This document shows positions 45,701 through 53,128 of a DNA stretch of 64,000 nt, piece after piece (within the stretch, counting starts at the first letter, position 1; the number at the start of each line of letters is the position of its first letter). Below the pieces are notes generated by a model. It was given only the letters and a program-made list of their open reading frames with translations, did no database searches and had not been told where the DNA came from. The stretch is from Nocardia sp. BMG111209 (GTDB lineage: Bacteria; Actinomycetota; Actinomycetes; Mycobacteriales; Mycobacteriaceae). The translations under genes and the position numbers were made by a program. The DNA is taken from assembly GCF_000381925.1 (NCBI RefSeq), contig NZ_KB907307.1, positions 2,666,001 through 2,730,000 on the forward strand, written 5' to 3'.

Positions 45701-46913
45701 TGGCCGCGCCCGCGGCGCCCTTGGTGTGCCCGATCTGGGACTTCACGCTGCCGATGGCCGCGTAGCCGGTCTCGTCGGTCTCCGCGCGCAGCACCGCGTT
45801 CAGGGCGGTGAGCTCGGTCTGGTCGCCGACCCGGGTGCCGGTGGCGTGCGCCTCGAACAGCCCGATCGAGGCGGGCGAGCAGTCCGCGTCCTGGTAGGCG
45901 CGGCGCAACGCGGCCTGCTGGCCCTCGGCGCGCGGCGCGTAGATGCTCTTGAACCGTCCGTCGCTGGAGGAGCCGATCCCGCGGATCACCGCGTACACCC
46001 GGTCGCCGTCGCGCTCGGCATCCGCGAGCCGCTTGAGCGCGAGCATGCCGATGCCCTCGCCGACCAGCGTGCCGTCGGCACTGTCGTCGAGGGGTTTGAT
46101 GGTGCCGGAGCGGGACAGCGCCCCGACCTTGCTGAAGCACATGTAACCGAAGATCGAGTTCTCGGTGTCGCAGCCACCGGTGATCATCAGATCGGCCCGG
46201 CCGGAGACCAGTTCACCGATCGCCATGTGCACCGCCGACAGCGAACTCGCGCAGGCGGCGTCGACCGTGCAGTTCATCCCGCCGAGGTCGAGGCGGTTGG
46301 CGACGCGGCCGGCGATCACGTTGCCCAGCAGGCCCGGGAACGAGTTCTCCTCCCACGGCGCGAAGGCCTCGACGTACCGCTGCGCGATCTGCTCGGCGTC
46401 GGCGGCGGTCAGCCCGCAGCTGCGCACGACCTCCTTGAGCACCGGGGTCGACAGCCGGGCGGCCAGCGGGTGCGACAACGTGGTCGGCCCCGCCACACCC
46501 AGCACGACGCCGGTGCGTTCCGGCCGGTACCACTGCGATCCGGTGGCACCGGCGTCGGCCAGCACATTGCGCGCGACGACCAGGCTCAGCAGCTGCACGA
46601 CCGTGGTGACCTCGAGCTGATTCGGCGGCAGCCCGAACTCGGTGACGCTGAACGGCGTCTCCGGCACGAAACCGCCACGCCGGCAATAGGTCTTGTCCGG
46701 CGCGGTCGGATCCTCGTCGTAGTAGTCGTCGAGATTCCAGCGCGACGGCGGAACATCGGACATGCAGTCGGCCGCGTCGACGACGTTCTGCCAGAAATCC
46801 CGGAAGTTCCGCGCCATCGGGAACAGGCCGCTCATTCCGACGATCGCGATCGGATTGTCGGCCAGGCGCCACGCGTTCGGCGGCTCGTTCCGTAGTGGGT
46901 TCTGGTCGTTCAT
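39705..46913 (-). CDS. pfaA: PfaA-type polyunsaturated-fatty-acid-synthase-like megasynthase (KS-AT-4xACP-KR-DH)
   Basis: This 2402-residue protein starts at ATG 46913 (AGAGGTAG before it). Domains in order: ketosynthase, 20 to about 470, with nucleophile DAACASSLSAV (Cys near 219), EAHATGT near 354 and IGHTKGAAG near 395. Acyltransferase, about 590-900, with LFAGQGSQY and GYMGHSFGELTAL. A linker with a run of Gly-Asn pairs near 1140. Four acyl carrier domains with LGVDSIKRVQ, phosphopantetheine serines near 1249, 1341, 1431 and 1525. Ketoreductase from about 1828 (VLVVTGGARGVTAW). C-terminal dehydratase-like hotdog region from about 2090 (ILDHRVGQFPVFPTAAG). This is the PfaA order. No enoyl reductase is inside; PfaD supplies it. 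It probably elongates malonyl units iteratively; the product, unsaturated or not, is unknown. Confidence 0.95.
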   Translation of the reverse strand: MNDQNPLRNEPPNAWRLADNPIAIVGMSGLFPMARNFRDFWQNVVDAADCMSDVPPSRWNLDDYYDEDPTAPDKTYCRRGGFVPETPFSVTEFGLPPNQLEVTTVVQLLSLVVARNVLADAGATGSQWYRPERTGVVLGVAGPTTLSHPLAARLSTPVLKEVVRSCGLTAADAEQIAQRYVEAFAPWEENSFPGLLGNVIAGRVANRLDLGGMNCTVDAACASSLSAVHMAIGELVSGRADLMITGGCDTENSIFGYMCFSKVGALSRSGTIKPLDDSADGTLVGEGIGMLALKRLADAERDGDRVYAVIRGIGSSSDGRFKSIYAPRAEGQQAALRRAYQDADCSPASIGLFEAHATGTRVGDQTELTALNAVLRAETDETGYAAIGSVKSQIGHTKGAAGAASLMKLALALHHKVLPPTINVTKPNNALDDTSPLYVNTRTRPWIRDPRRPQRRAAASAMGFGGTNFHAVLEEITPGREQLRTMHRTARVHLWHAATGAELANLLGSGAEPNGDNGIPADHARVGFVARDAQEATALRELAAAELARTGDAEDWSHPKGVFFRRRALPDLKVGALFAGQGSQYVDMGLAAVLNNPTVATAFDEANAVFTDAVRPPAAVVFPPPVFDPEVRNAQENMLRRTEYAQPAIGALSVGQFRFLAERGLECAGYMGHSFGELTALWAAGSLDAGDFFTLAKARGAAMAVDAADPGTMAAVQATREQVTEILGAHPEVSVCNHNAPEQVVVGGGTDAVAALVTDCRARGLTVRELPVAGAFHTSFVAHAVEPFRAAVAEIDIRAPKHRVYANSEGAEYNSDVEVNRRALTDQLLRSVEFVHGLEAMRADGCNVFVEFGPKGTLTQFVRRTLGADVVAIATDQGPTGDGDVALKKAALQLAVLGAPIVDVHRHDAPAFSEAPAEGMVVELTGRDFVPDSRRERFRTAIGEPVVLEAVSSAAAEAAETATVLAESLRPATVSAPAPEPVAVAGQHADAVFGQYADAVPAQHAVAVPVQHAVAGLDRYEADSVPEPVYAGPGLDVVTQQHLAIHSRYTEGQLEVAEGLVSVLREAQRTGDTDDRLFATVDAIKEQSLAIGQTHTRVNEILASLTELEFGGDASAFAPPIPPAPQPHGTNGFHTDLPAGNGNGNGNGNGHGNGHGVPALPTALSESPAGHRADAPVDRTETIAPQTIPAPQPVASPAPVAQPPVNGAAALDTDAVWSVLVDVVSEKTGYPPEMLALSMDLEADLGVDSIKRVQIMGALGERVEGVPTVGPEQVSELRTLNDIVGFVADAAGAAPAGAATATLDTDAVWSVLVDVVSEKTGYPPEMLALSMDLEADLGVDSIKRVQIMGALGERVEGVPTVGPEQVAELRTLNDIVGFVATAAGAPTGGTAAVGPDAVWSVLVDVVSEKTGYPPEMLALSMDLEADLGVDSIKRVQIMGALGERVEGVPVVGPEQVAELRTLNDIVGFVAGAAGAPSGTPAGSTAAAGADAVWSVLVEVVSEKTGYPPEMLALSMDLEADLGVDSIKRVQIMGALGERVDGVPAVGPEQVAELRTLNDIVGFVAGDAAPGAAGNASAATESVDAEQAGADDTAADPVRLRIEPVQLPGVDRAENPYAADRVALIVDHGDETAGVLAGALTGNGWTVRTATVAAETDSGVIGWDGETLTTALTTALATTDRLDLCLTVLPADGQWPGSARALADSVLSAKLVHDRLVATAEAGTRAAFVTVTRIDGALGHRGDRPAAAALVGGVGGVVKTLAQEAPGLFCRALDLAPELTGEALIDTVLAELDDAAVDAREVAVDAYRNRSTLRLVPVETSDTGSDLTVTADDVLVVTGGARGVTAWCVRELASRQACEFLLLGRTDLEDEPEWAAGVEDGALKSAAIAAVRAAGEQPTPKQVDRMARNQLAQREIRATVAAVAATGARVRYLAVDITDPEATRQALAADAGRVTGIVHGAGALADALLPAKSAGDIRAVLATKLDGLHNVVGALPDAPLRHVIVFGSVAGVYGNPGQADYAVANEALNRAAMSWRQHGFAGHVTAVNWGAWDGGMVTPELREMFLARGVALLGMDAGARMFAEQFTTGRAGDVAVLIGPAAPLAVAAQVTAGRAFATHRDLAPLAADPVILDHRVGQFPVFPTAAGLGWTINTLERANPGLRVIECSGFEVLKGIVYDGPGERDCRLEVQAGEVTGDHLTVKARITSVEPGKTFAPAHFAGTFVLAPAPAQAPVVSGWPGYPIGEGPENGLDVYRDAFLFHGPLLQGVRRILERADRRLVVECELADTPIAEGNYAGALHSPVLSDVVIQAGALLGVWFMNSGCLPLAIGRVEYFDALPSSSPFVVVVDDLRVDATGKAVTVTVTACDPDGRVLQRYTDLFVVATPEMTEKFAEAVRLREQR
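42222..43274 (-). repeat. Four near-identical tandem acyl-carrier-protein coding repeats
   Basis: Each unit of about 270-280 bases encodes an ACP beginning AVWSVLVDVVSEKTGYPPEM and ending in LRTLNDIVGFVA, with almost the same bases. Differences are few: V/E in VLV(D/E)VV, VEGVPTV versus VEGVPVV versus VDGVPAV, and QVSEL versus QVAEL. Linkers of Ala/Gly/Pro vary more. The near-identity of the copies suggests recent duplication or gene conversion. Confidence 0.92.
43448..43500 (-). repeat. Hexanucleotide repeat encoding a Gly-Asn run in the megasynthase linker
   Basis: Units of GGNAAC (with some CAC) encode alternating Gly-Asn and Gly-His between AT-side linker and the first ACP, about residues 1138-1155. 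The repeat is probably a flexible hinge and is prone to length change. Confidence 0.75.
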
Positions 46914-46997
46914 GTGCTACCTCTGTCTGGAGCTGCCGATCCGGGCAATGCGAGAATGTCTGCTCTGATCGCCGTTGATCAGCGAGGATGTTCTGAT

Positions 46998-47612
46998 CTA
47001 TCGGGTCTGTGTGACGCGCACCGTGCGGACCTCGTCGATGAGGTCGGCCAGTGCGGTACCGATGAGCTGATGCCCGGCGGGGCTCGGATGCATTCCGTCC
47101 GGGCACCACATGACGGGATCCGCGCAGATGGGCGCGTTCACCAGGTCGAGGCAGACGAGATCGAACTCGTCGACGAGTGTGTCGAGATAGTCGTTCGCCT
47201 CGGCGAATCGCGCGCGCAGCACGGCCCGGAACGACTCCGGCAGGCCGGGGAGTTTGTCCGGGATGTTCGGCCAGTTCGTCGTGAACACCAGGCGTCCCGG
47301 GCTCACCAGGCTCGCGTAGATGTGCCGGAGGTTGCGGCGGAATCGCTCGGGTTCGTAGCTGGTGACCAGGTCGTTCCCGCCGACGATCACACCCGTCAGC
47401 GGCGCGGGATTCGCCAGCGCCACCGGTAATTGCCGATCCACCACATCCTGCGTCGTGGCGCCGAAGGATCCGAGGTTCAGGGTCGCACCGGAAATACCGA
47501 GAATCGTCGCGATCTGCACCACGAATCCGGCGAAGGAGCCGTCGGCGCGCACCATGCCGCCGCGGCCCTCCGCACAACTGTCCCCGACTACCGTCAGATT
47601 GTTTTCCGACAT
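46998..47612 (-). CDS. SGNH/GDSL-type hydrolase
   Basis: This 204-residue protein has the four SGNH blocks: VVGDSCAEGRGG with the catalytic serine (block I), a glycine in NLGSFGATTQDV (block II), VIVGGNDLV (block III, Asn) and PDGMHPSPAGHQ (block V, Asp and His). No signal peptide is seen, so it is cytoplasmic. Family members are esterases, lipases, thioesterases or acyltransferases. It lies 13 bases after the flavoprotein gene and 84 bases before PfaA, all on the - strand, so it is part of the synthase transcript and might transfer or release the acyl product. Confidence 0.93.
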   Translation of the reverse strand: MSENNLTVVGDSCAEGRGGMVRADGSFAGFVVQIATILGISGATLNLGSFGATTQDVVDRQLPVALANPAPLTGVIVGGNDLVTSYEPERFRRNLRHIYASLVSPGRLVFTTNWPNIPDKLPGLPESFRAVLRARFAEANDYLDTLVDEFDLVCLDLVNAPICADPVMWCPDGMHPSPAGHQLIGTALADLIDEVRTVRVTQTR

Positions 47613-47625
47613 CGGATTCCGCCGG

Positions 47626-48828
47626 CTACGCCGACGCTCCGGTGCCGAGGAGTTTCCCGATCCGCTCCGGCGCGAAGAACTCCTCGCCGGTCATTCCGCC
47701 GCCGATCATCGCGAAGAAATCCTTGGCCGCGATATCGTTCGAGCCGAGCGCCTGGAAAACTGCCAGCAATTGCGGGGTGAGCTCCAGCGTGGAGATCGAG
47801 GTGGTGAATTCGAAGCCCGAGTGCGACTTCTCGTCCCGGATCCGCTGATATTCCGCCAGCGCCTCGTCCATCGGGCGGCCGGACAGGCCCTCGTGCACGC
47901 GGTCGGCGAGCAGGTCCGCGTATTCGAACGCGTCCGAGATGCCCAGTCCGGTCAGCGGATCCTTGTGGTAGCCCGCGTCGCCCACCAGGGCCCAGCCGTC
48001 GCCGTGCGATTGCCGGTAGTAGTTGTCCGGGTAGCGCATCGGCTGGAAACGGCTCTCGCGCTTGCCGTGGGTGGTCAGCTCCTCGGCGAACTCGGGCACG
48101 ATATCGCGCGCGATGCCGAGGAAATTACCCTCCACATCGGCACGGAAGTCCTGGTAGGCGTCCAGCTTCCGCATCACGGCGACCAGCGTCAGGTCGTCGT
48201 GGGTGGGCCAGATGCCGATCTGCTGCCGATCGCCGATGCGGCTGTGGAAATCCGTCCGCAGGCCGCTGTAATAGGTGTAGTAGACGAAGCATTCGGCCGG
48301 CACCCGGGTGTAGAACTCGGCCTCGACCGCGTTCGCGACGAACGAGTTGGTGCCGTCGGCCCCGATCACGATGCGGGCCCGCTCCTCCCGGATCTCGCCG
48401 CCGGCCTCGGAACCGCGGATGCCCACCACCCGGCCGTCCTCGATGATCAGCTCGTGCACGGTGTAGCCCTCGCGCACCTCGGCGCCGGCCGCGCGCGCAC
48501 CCTCGACCAGGATCGGGTCGAGGACGGTCCGCCGGGGCGCGTAGGTGGCGTCGATCCCGCCGATGGAGTCCGCGAAGCCCGCGATCACGATGTCCCGGTA
48601 GGACACCGTCATATGCTTGATCGCCGGCATACCCGTGGCGACCAGCTTGTCGAGCAGGCCCCAGGCGGACAGCTTGGCCAGGCCGCGTTGCTGGATGTAG
48701 TGGGTCGAGACGGTGTCGCTGGGGAATGTCGCGCGGTCCACCACCAGAACCCGGTGACCCCGCCTCGCCAGCAGCATCCCGACCGGTGAACCAGCGCAGC
48801 GCGCGCCTACCACGATCGCGTCATACAT
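47626..48828 (-). CDS. Geranylgeranyl-reductase-like FAD-dependent oxidoreductase
   Basis: This 400-residue flavoprotein starts at ATG 48828 directly after AGGAGGCGCCC; a longer frame to 48963 is unlikely. The N-terminus MYDAIVVGARCAGSPVGMLL is a Rossmann FAD motif (GxRxxG variant), with VLVVDRATFPSDTVSTH following. The second FAD motif is ALVGDAGYHKDPLTGLGISD. This class includes geranylgeranyl reductases and group A flavin monooxygenases, acting on double bases or activated C-H sites in lipids. It is the first gene of the probable flavoprotein-SGNH-PfaA-PfaC-like operon, so it may reduce, epoxidise or hydroxylate the synthase product. It is divergent from the second hotdog paralogue with a 261-base spacer, which must hold both promoters. 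Confidence 0.93.
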   Translation of the reverse strand: MYDAIVVGARCAGSPVGMLLARRGHRVLVVDRATFPSDTVSTHYIQQRGLAKLSAWGLLDKLVATGMPAIKHMTVSYRDIVIAGFADSIGGIDATYAPRRTVLDPILVEGARAAGAEVREGYTVHELIIEDGRVVGIRGSEAGGEIREERARIVIGADGTNSFVANAVEAEFYTRVPAECFVYYTYYSGLRTDFHSRIGDRQQIGIWPTHDDLTLVAVMRKLDAYQDFRADVEGNFLGIARDIVPEFAEELTTHGKRESRFQPMRYPDNYYRQSHGDGWALVGDAGYHKDPLTGLGISDAFEYADLLADRVHEGLSGRPMDEALAEYQRIRDEKSHSGFEFTTSISTLELTPQLLAVFQALGSNDIAAKDFFAMIGGGMTGEEFFAPERIGKLLGTGASA

Positions 48829-49089
48829 CCGGGCGCCTCCTAGGAAATCAATCACTTGTGCGGTCGATCGCTGTGAAGTGCCGTGAGCCGGAAACCGAGA
48901 GATGACCGGCAACCACGCCGATATCGAGTATATTGACGCGATCGCCCGGATCGACACCCGCAATTCTGAAATCCGATCGGGCGACGATCACAGGCTATGG
49001 CAAAGTATTCGTAAACTCGTTGTGCGGCCGAATGTTCGAGTTCAGCCACCGTTCATCGCGGGGTACAACCGGCGTGCGGTAATCAATAC

Positions 49090-49620
49090 ATGCCGACAGG
49101 AAATGAACCGGCCTCGAAAATCGCCGCAGCGCAGGCTCGGCTGGTGGAGATGGCCGGCACGGAAATACCTGATTACGAACAGATCCGCCGGACGGTCGAC
49201 ACGCTCGTGCCGTTCGTCAATCTCGCGGGGATACGCATGACGGAATTGGGCCCGGACTCGGCGGTGGCCGAGATACCGGCGGAGCCGGACAAGCTGAACC
49301 ACCTCGGCACGGTGCACGCGGGGGCGCTGTTCCTCGCCGCCGAGGTCGCCTGCGCCGGTGCGTTCTCCGGCGCCTTCGCACCCCGGATCCTGCAGTTGCG
49401 GACCTTCGTGCTCCGCGACACCCGGGCCACCTTCCTCCGCGCGGCGCGCGGGCGGATCCGCGCCCACGGCACCGTCTCCTCCCCGGCCCTGGCCGACATC
49501 GTCGGGCGCGGGACCGAGGAGCAGTTCGACCTCACCGGCAAGGCCCTGCTGCGTGACGATTCCGGCGCGCTCGTCGCGAAGGTGGACCTGCAGTACTTCT
49601 GCTGGCTGGCCGCCGCATAG
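49090..49620 (+). CDS. DUF4442/hotdog-fold thioesterase-like protein (paralogue 2)
   Basis: This 176-residue protein from ATG 49090 has the same length as the protein at 35235-35765 and is clearly related to it: IPDYEQIRRTVDTLVPF, AVAEIPAEPDKLNHL, GTVHAGALFLAAEVACAGAF and a final KALLRDDSGALVAKVDLQYF. It is a hotdog fold of the DUF4442/YiiD_C-like group. It ends three bases before the convergent acyl ligase gene, which leaves no room for a separate terminator. Together with its paralogue it brackets the core synthase genes, which suggests different but related editing or release roles. Confidence 0.87.
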   Translation: MPTGNEPASKIAAAQARLVEMAGTEIPDYEQIRRTVDTLVPFVNLAGIRMTELGPDSAVAEIPAEPDKLNHLGTVHAGALFLAAEVACAGAFSGAFAPRILQLRTFVLRDTRATFLRAARGRIRAHGTVSSPALADIVGRGTEEQFDLTGKALLRDDSGALVAKVDLQYFCWLAAA

Positions 49621-49623
49621 CGA

Positions 49624-51378
49624 TCAGCTCCGATAGAGGGCTTCGACGACGGCGTCGAAGTCCTCCTCGATCGCCTTGCGCCGCAACCGCAGCGACGCGG
49701 TCATATGGCCCTGCTCGACGGAGAAGTCCGCGGGCAGGATCGCGAACCGGCGGATCGACTCCGCGCGCGAGACCAGCAGATTCGCCTCGTCGACGGCCGT
49801 ACCGATCTCGGCCACCAGGCGCGGATCCTCGGTCGGCACACCGCCGGTCGCGTCGACCCCGTGGTCCGCGGCCCACCGGGTCAGCACCGCCGGATCCAGG
49901 GTGATCAGCGCGGTCACGTACGAACGCCCCTCGCCGACGACCATGCAGTTGCTGACCAGCGGATGCAGGCGGACCCGATCCTCGAGCGGCGCGGGCGCCA
50001 CGTTCTTACCGCCGCTGGTGACGATGATCTCCTTGCGCCGGCCGGTGATGAAGAGGAATCCGTCCTCGTCGAGACGGCCCAGGTCACCGGTCGGCAGCCA
50101 GTCGGTGGCCTCGTGCCCGCCGTCGGGCCAGTAGCCGGGGAAGACCTGGTCGCCGCGGACGAGGATCTCCCCGTCGCCGGCGATCGCGATGGTCGTACCG
50201 GGCACCGGCCGGCCGACCGCGCCGGGCCGGTTGGCCTTCGGAGCGCTCATGCTGACCGTCGAGGACGCCTCGGTCAGGCCGTACGCGCCGATGATCTCCA
50301 CGCCGAGACCCGTGAAGAAGTCCGCGGTCGACGGTTCCAGTGAGGCGCCACCGGCGATCACGTATTCGAGCCGGCCACCCAGCATGCCGCGCAACCGCCG
50401 GTACCACTGCTCGTCGACGGCCGCCGTACTCGCCTCGCCGTGCCGGTCGGCGTGACCGGTGGCGATCACCGCCGCCTCCACCGCCGCATAGTCGGCGCCG
50501 CCGAACGCCTGCCGCGCGCCCTTGCGGATCTTCTCCAGCACGTACGGGACGCCGATCAGGAACGTCGGCCGGAATTCCGGGAGCAGACCGGGCAATTGCG
50601 CGGGGGCGGCGACCAGACCGGTACGGACCCCGGCCCACACGCAGCCGAACAGCGCCACCCGCCCGTACACGTGCGCGAGCGGCAGGAACATCAGCGTCGA
50701 CGCGGGATCGTCGGGGCTGCGCCGGAACACCGTGTGCAGCAACTCGACCACATTGGCCGCGGCGGCGAAGATGTTGCGGTGGGTCAGCATGCAGCCCTTG
50801 GGCATTCCCGTGGTGCCGCTGGTGTAGACGATGGTGGCGATATCGTCGGCCCGTACCGCGAGCCGCCGCCGCGTGACCTCGTCGTCGCCGACCGCGTGGC
50901 CCGCCGCGGCGAGTTCCTCGAACGACCCGCCGAGCAGCCAGGACCGCCCGGCCACCGCCGCGCCCGCGACCTCGCCGATCAGCTCGCGCTGCGCGGCCGA
51001 TTCCGTGAAGCACGCGCGGGGACGGGAATCGGCCACGATGTGCCGGATCTGCTCCGCCGAGGAGGTCGGATACACCGGGACGGTCACCGCGCCCAGGCTC
51101 AGCACCGCGAAATCCGCCACCGACCACTCGTAACTCGTCGCGCCGAGGATCAGCACCCGGTCACCGGCGCCGATTCCGTTGGCCGCCAAGCCTTTCGCGA
51201 TCCCCGCCACCAGCCGGGCGAATTCCGCGAAGTCGATGTCGCGGCGGCTCTCGCCGGTCCCGTGACTGAATACGGCGGCGGCGGGCCGGGATTGCGCCCC
51301 GTCGTACACCACGTTCGCCAGGTTGTCGGCGTCGGCCATCGTCACCAGCGGCGCCACCCGGTATTCCTGCCGGTTCAT
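49624..51378 (-). CDS. Long-chain acyl-CoA ligase-like AMP-forming enzyme
   Basis: This 584-residue ANL enzyme is of the long-chain acyl-CoA synthetase (FadD15/FAA) branch: TIVYTSGTTGMPKGCMLTH (P-loop), FLPLAHVYGRV, the GGRLEYVIAGGASL segment, IGAYGLTEASSTVS, PTGDLGRLDEDG and ITGRRKEIIVTSGGKNVAP, with a final lysine region SLRLRRKAIEEDF. Unlike the FAAL at 1.7-3.9 kb it has the CoA-ligase style motifs. It starts at ATG 51378, overlapping the PfaD stop (ATGA), so it is translationally coupled to PfaD. It may activate a starter acid or salvage the free product. Confidence 0.95.
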   Translation of the reverse strand: MNRQEYRVAPLVTMADADNLANVVYDGAQSRPAAAVFSHGTGESRRDIDFAEFARLVAGIAKGLAANGIGAGDRVLILGATSYEWSVADFAVLSLGAVTVPVYPTSSAEQIRHIVADSRPRACFTESAAQRELIGEVAGAAVAGRSWLLGGSFEELAAAGHAVGDDEVTRRRLAVRADDIATIVYTSGTTGMPKGCMLTHRNIFAAAANVVELLHTVFRRSPDDPASTLMFLPLAHVYGRVALFGCVWAGVRTGLVAAPAQLPGLLPEFRPTFLIGVPYVLEKIRKGARQAFGGADYAAVEAAVIATGHADRHGEASTAAVDEQWYRRLRGMLGGRLEYVIAGGASLEPSTADFFTGLGVEIIGAYGLTEASSTVSMSAPKANRPGAVGRPVPGTTIAIAGDGEILVRGDQVFPGYWPDGGHEATDWLPTGDLGRLDEDGFLFITGRRKEIIVTSGGKNVAPAPLEDRVRLHPLVSNCMVVGEGRSYVTALITLDPAVLTRWAADHGVDATGGVPTEDPRLVAEIGTAVDEANLLVSRAESIRRFAILPADFSVEQGHMTASLRLRRKAIEEDFDAVVEALYRS

Positions 51379-52952
51379 CGCGTGCCCCGGGTCAACGGGA
51401 CCGGGATGTAGGTCGCGCAGCGGGCCGGCAGCCGCACCCCGGCGGCCCGCAACTGGCCGACCCGTGCGGCGAATGCGGTGCCGCGCATGACCTGTAGCGC
51501 GATCTCGGCGACGTGCCGATGCCCCGGCGCGGCCAGATAGGTTCCGGCCACCCATTCGTTGAACGCGCCCATCGCCGGGCCGCTCCAGATCTGGTAGTCC
51601 GCCGCGCGTTCGGGCGTCGCGGCCATACTCCAGCCCGAGGATCGGCCGAGGTACCAGCGGAAGATCAAGGCCATCCGCCGTTTCGGATTGCCGGTGGCCC
51701 GCTCGATCTGCTCCGGATCGCGTTCGCTGAAGTACTGCACGCAGTCGGCCCACACCTCGTCGAACGAGCGCTGCAGGATGCGCTGCTCGAGCTCCGCGCG
51801 CTCGGCCGCGGGGATCGCGTCGACGCCGGGGTAGGCGCGGTAGGTGTCGTACAGCCGCCGGGCCCGGCTCGCGAACATGGTGCCGCGCTGCAGGACCTGG
51901 ACGTCGACGCCCAGTTCGAACATGTCCGAGGACGGCGCCATCACGGTGTCGGCGACCCCGGCCGCGGCCAGCAGCCGCTTCGCCGCATCGGACTGCGCGG
52001 CCTCGACCGAGGCGTGGTTGATCGAACCGGTGACCACGTAGGCGGCGCCCATGGTGAACGCCGCCACCGCCGCGGCCGGCGTGCCGATCCCGCCGGCGGC
52101 GCCGACCCGGACCTGCTGGGCGTACCCGCATTCGCGCCGGATCCGGTCGCGCAGCGCGAGCAGCGACGGCAGCAGCACCACCAGCGGGCGGCGGTCGGTG
52201 TGCCCGCCGGAATCCGCCTCGCCGGTGATGTCGTCGGCCATCGGGATCGCCGCGGCCAGTTCGGCCTGCTCGGCGGTGATCTCACCGGATTCGTACAGGC
52301 CGCGCACCAGGCTCGGCGGCGCCGGCCGCAGGAACAGCTCCGCGACCTCGCCGCGGGAAACCTTGGCGATCACCCGGTTACGGGCCACCACCCGGCCGTT
52401 CGGGTCGCGCTGCAGGCCGGCGAGCCGGTACCGCACGATGTGCGGCGTCAGATCCATGAAGGCCGATGCCTCGACGCACCGGACCTCGTGCCGCAGGCAG
52501 GCGTCCACGATGGACCGCTCCAGCGCGGATTCGCTCGGGCTGTGGATCACGTTGCACGCGAAGGGTTCCCCCGGCACCGCGCGGCGGATGGTGGCCAGCG
52601 CCTCGTCGATCCGGGCGGGCAGGACCCCGCCGGCGCCGAAGGACGCCAGGAATCCGGCGCGGGCCATCGCGACCACCAGCCCGGCCGAGGCGATCCCGTT
52701 CGCCATCGCCCCGGCGTGGTAGGCGTAGCGCACGCCGTGCGCCTTGCGGAACTCGCTGTCCCCCAATGATTCCGGCCGCAGCGCGGGCACCGAGGCCAGC
52801 ACCCGGAGGCCGCGCGCCGCCTCCGGATCCGTCGTCACCGCGACGCCACGATCGTCGCGCACCACGAACACCGGCTTGTCCAACACGGACAGCGCCTGAT
52901 AGATCGACTCGTCGTCCCTGGCCAGTACAGGCGATGCAATGGGGATGGTCAC
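51375..52952 (-). CDS. pfaD: PfaD-type enoyl reductase
   Basis: This 525-residue flavin enzyme is of the PfaD/2-nitropropane dioxygenase-like family that provides trans-acting enoyl reduction for PUFA synthases and some trans-AT polyketide systems. Visible features: AYHAGAMANGIASAGLVVAM, LASFGAGGVLPARIDEAL, a barrel strand series with VEASAFMDLTPHIVRYRLAG, the glycine-rich VRVGAAGGIGTPAAAVAAF (FMN phosphate site), AAYVVTGSINHASVEA, and a C-terminal YQIWSGPAMGAFNEWV that is distinctive for PfaD. It starts at GTG 52952; no strong ribosome site is seen. It heads a two-gene operon with the acyl ligase. Its presence confirms that the nearby KS-AT-ACP-KR-DH protein is a PUFA-synthase relative. Confidence 0.95.
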   Translation of the reverse strand: MTIPIASPVLARDDESIYQALSVLDKPVFVVRDDRGVAVTTDPEAARGLRVLASVPALRPESLGDSEFRKAHGVRYAYHAGAMANGIASAGLVVAMARAGFLASFGAGGVLPARIDEALATIRRAVPGEPFACNVIHSPSESALERSIVDACLRHEVRCVEASAFMDLTPHIVRYRLAGLQRDPNGRVVARNRVIAKVSRGEVAELFLRPAPPSLVRGLYESGEITAEQAELAAAIPMADDITGEADSGGHTDRRPLVVLLPSLLALRDRIRRECGYAQQVRVGAAGGIGTPAAAVAAFTMGAAYVVTGSINHASVEAAQSDAAKRLLAAAGVADTVMAPSSDMFELGVDVQVLQRGTMFASRARRLYDTYRAYPGVDAIPAAERAELEQRILQRSFDEVWADCVQYFSERDPEQIERATGNPKRRMALIFRWYLGRSSGWSMAATPERAADYQIWSGPAMGAFNEWVAGTYLAAPGHRHVAEIALQVMRGTAFAARVGQLRAAGVRLPARCATYIPVPLTRGTR

Positions 52953-53128
52953 GTCACCAAGTCTTCGGCGAATTCGCAGGCAGGGTCAATACGGCGGACC
53001 GGGAAAACCATCGTCCGATTCGGTTGCGTGATGGCCGGTTCCGGGTGCGGGCGCCGTTGCCGCGCACGCCGCCGCACCACGCCCGCGAATCGTTCGCGAG
53101 CGCGGTGCGCTCTCGTCGTTCCCGGAAA

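Noticed and set aside
40950..46895. A 1981-codon open frame on the + strand opposite PfaA
   Set aside because: It is the antisense shadow of a long high-GC gene: composition is Arg/Gly/His-rich, there is no domain and no ribosome site, and the opposite frame carries clear KS, AT, ACP and KR motifs.
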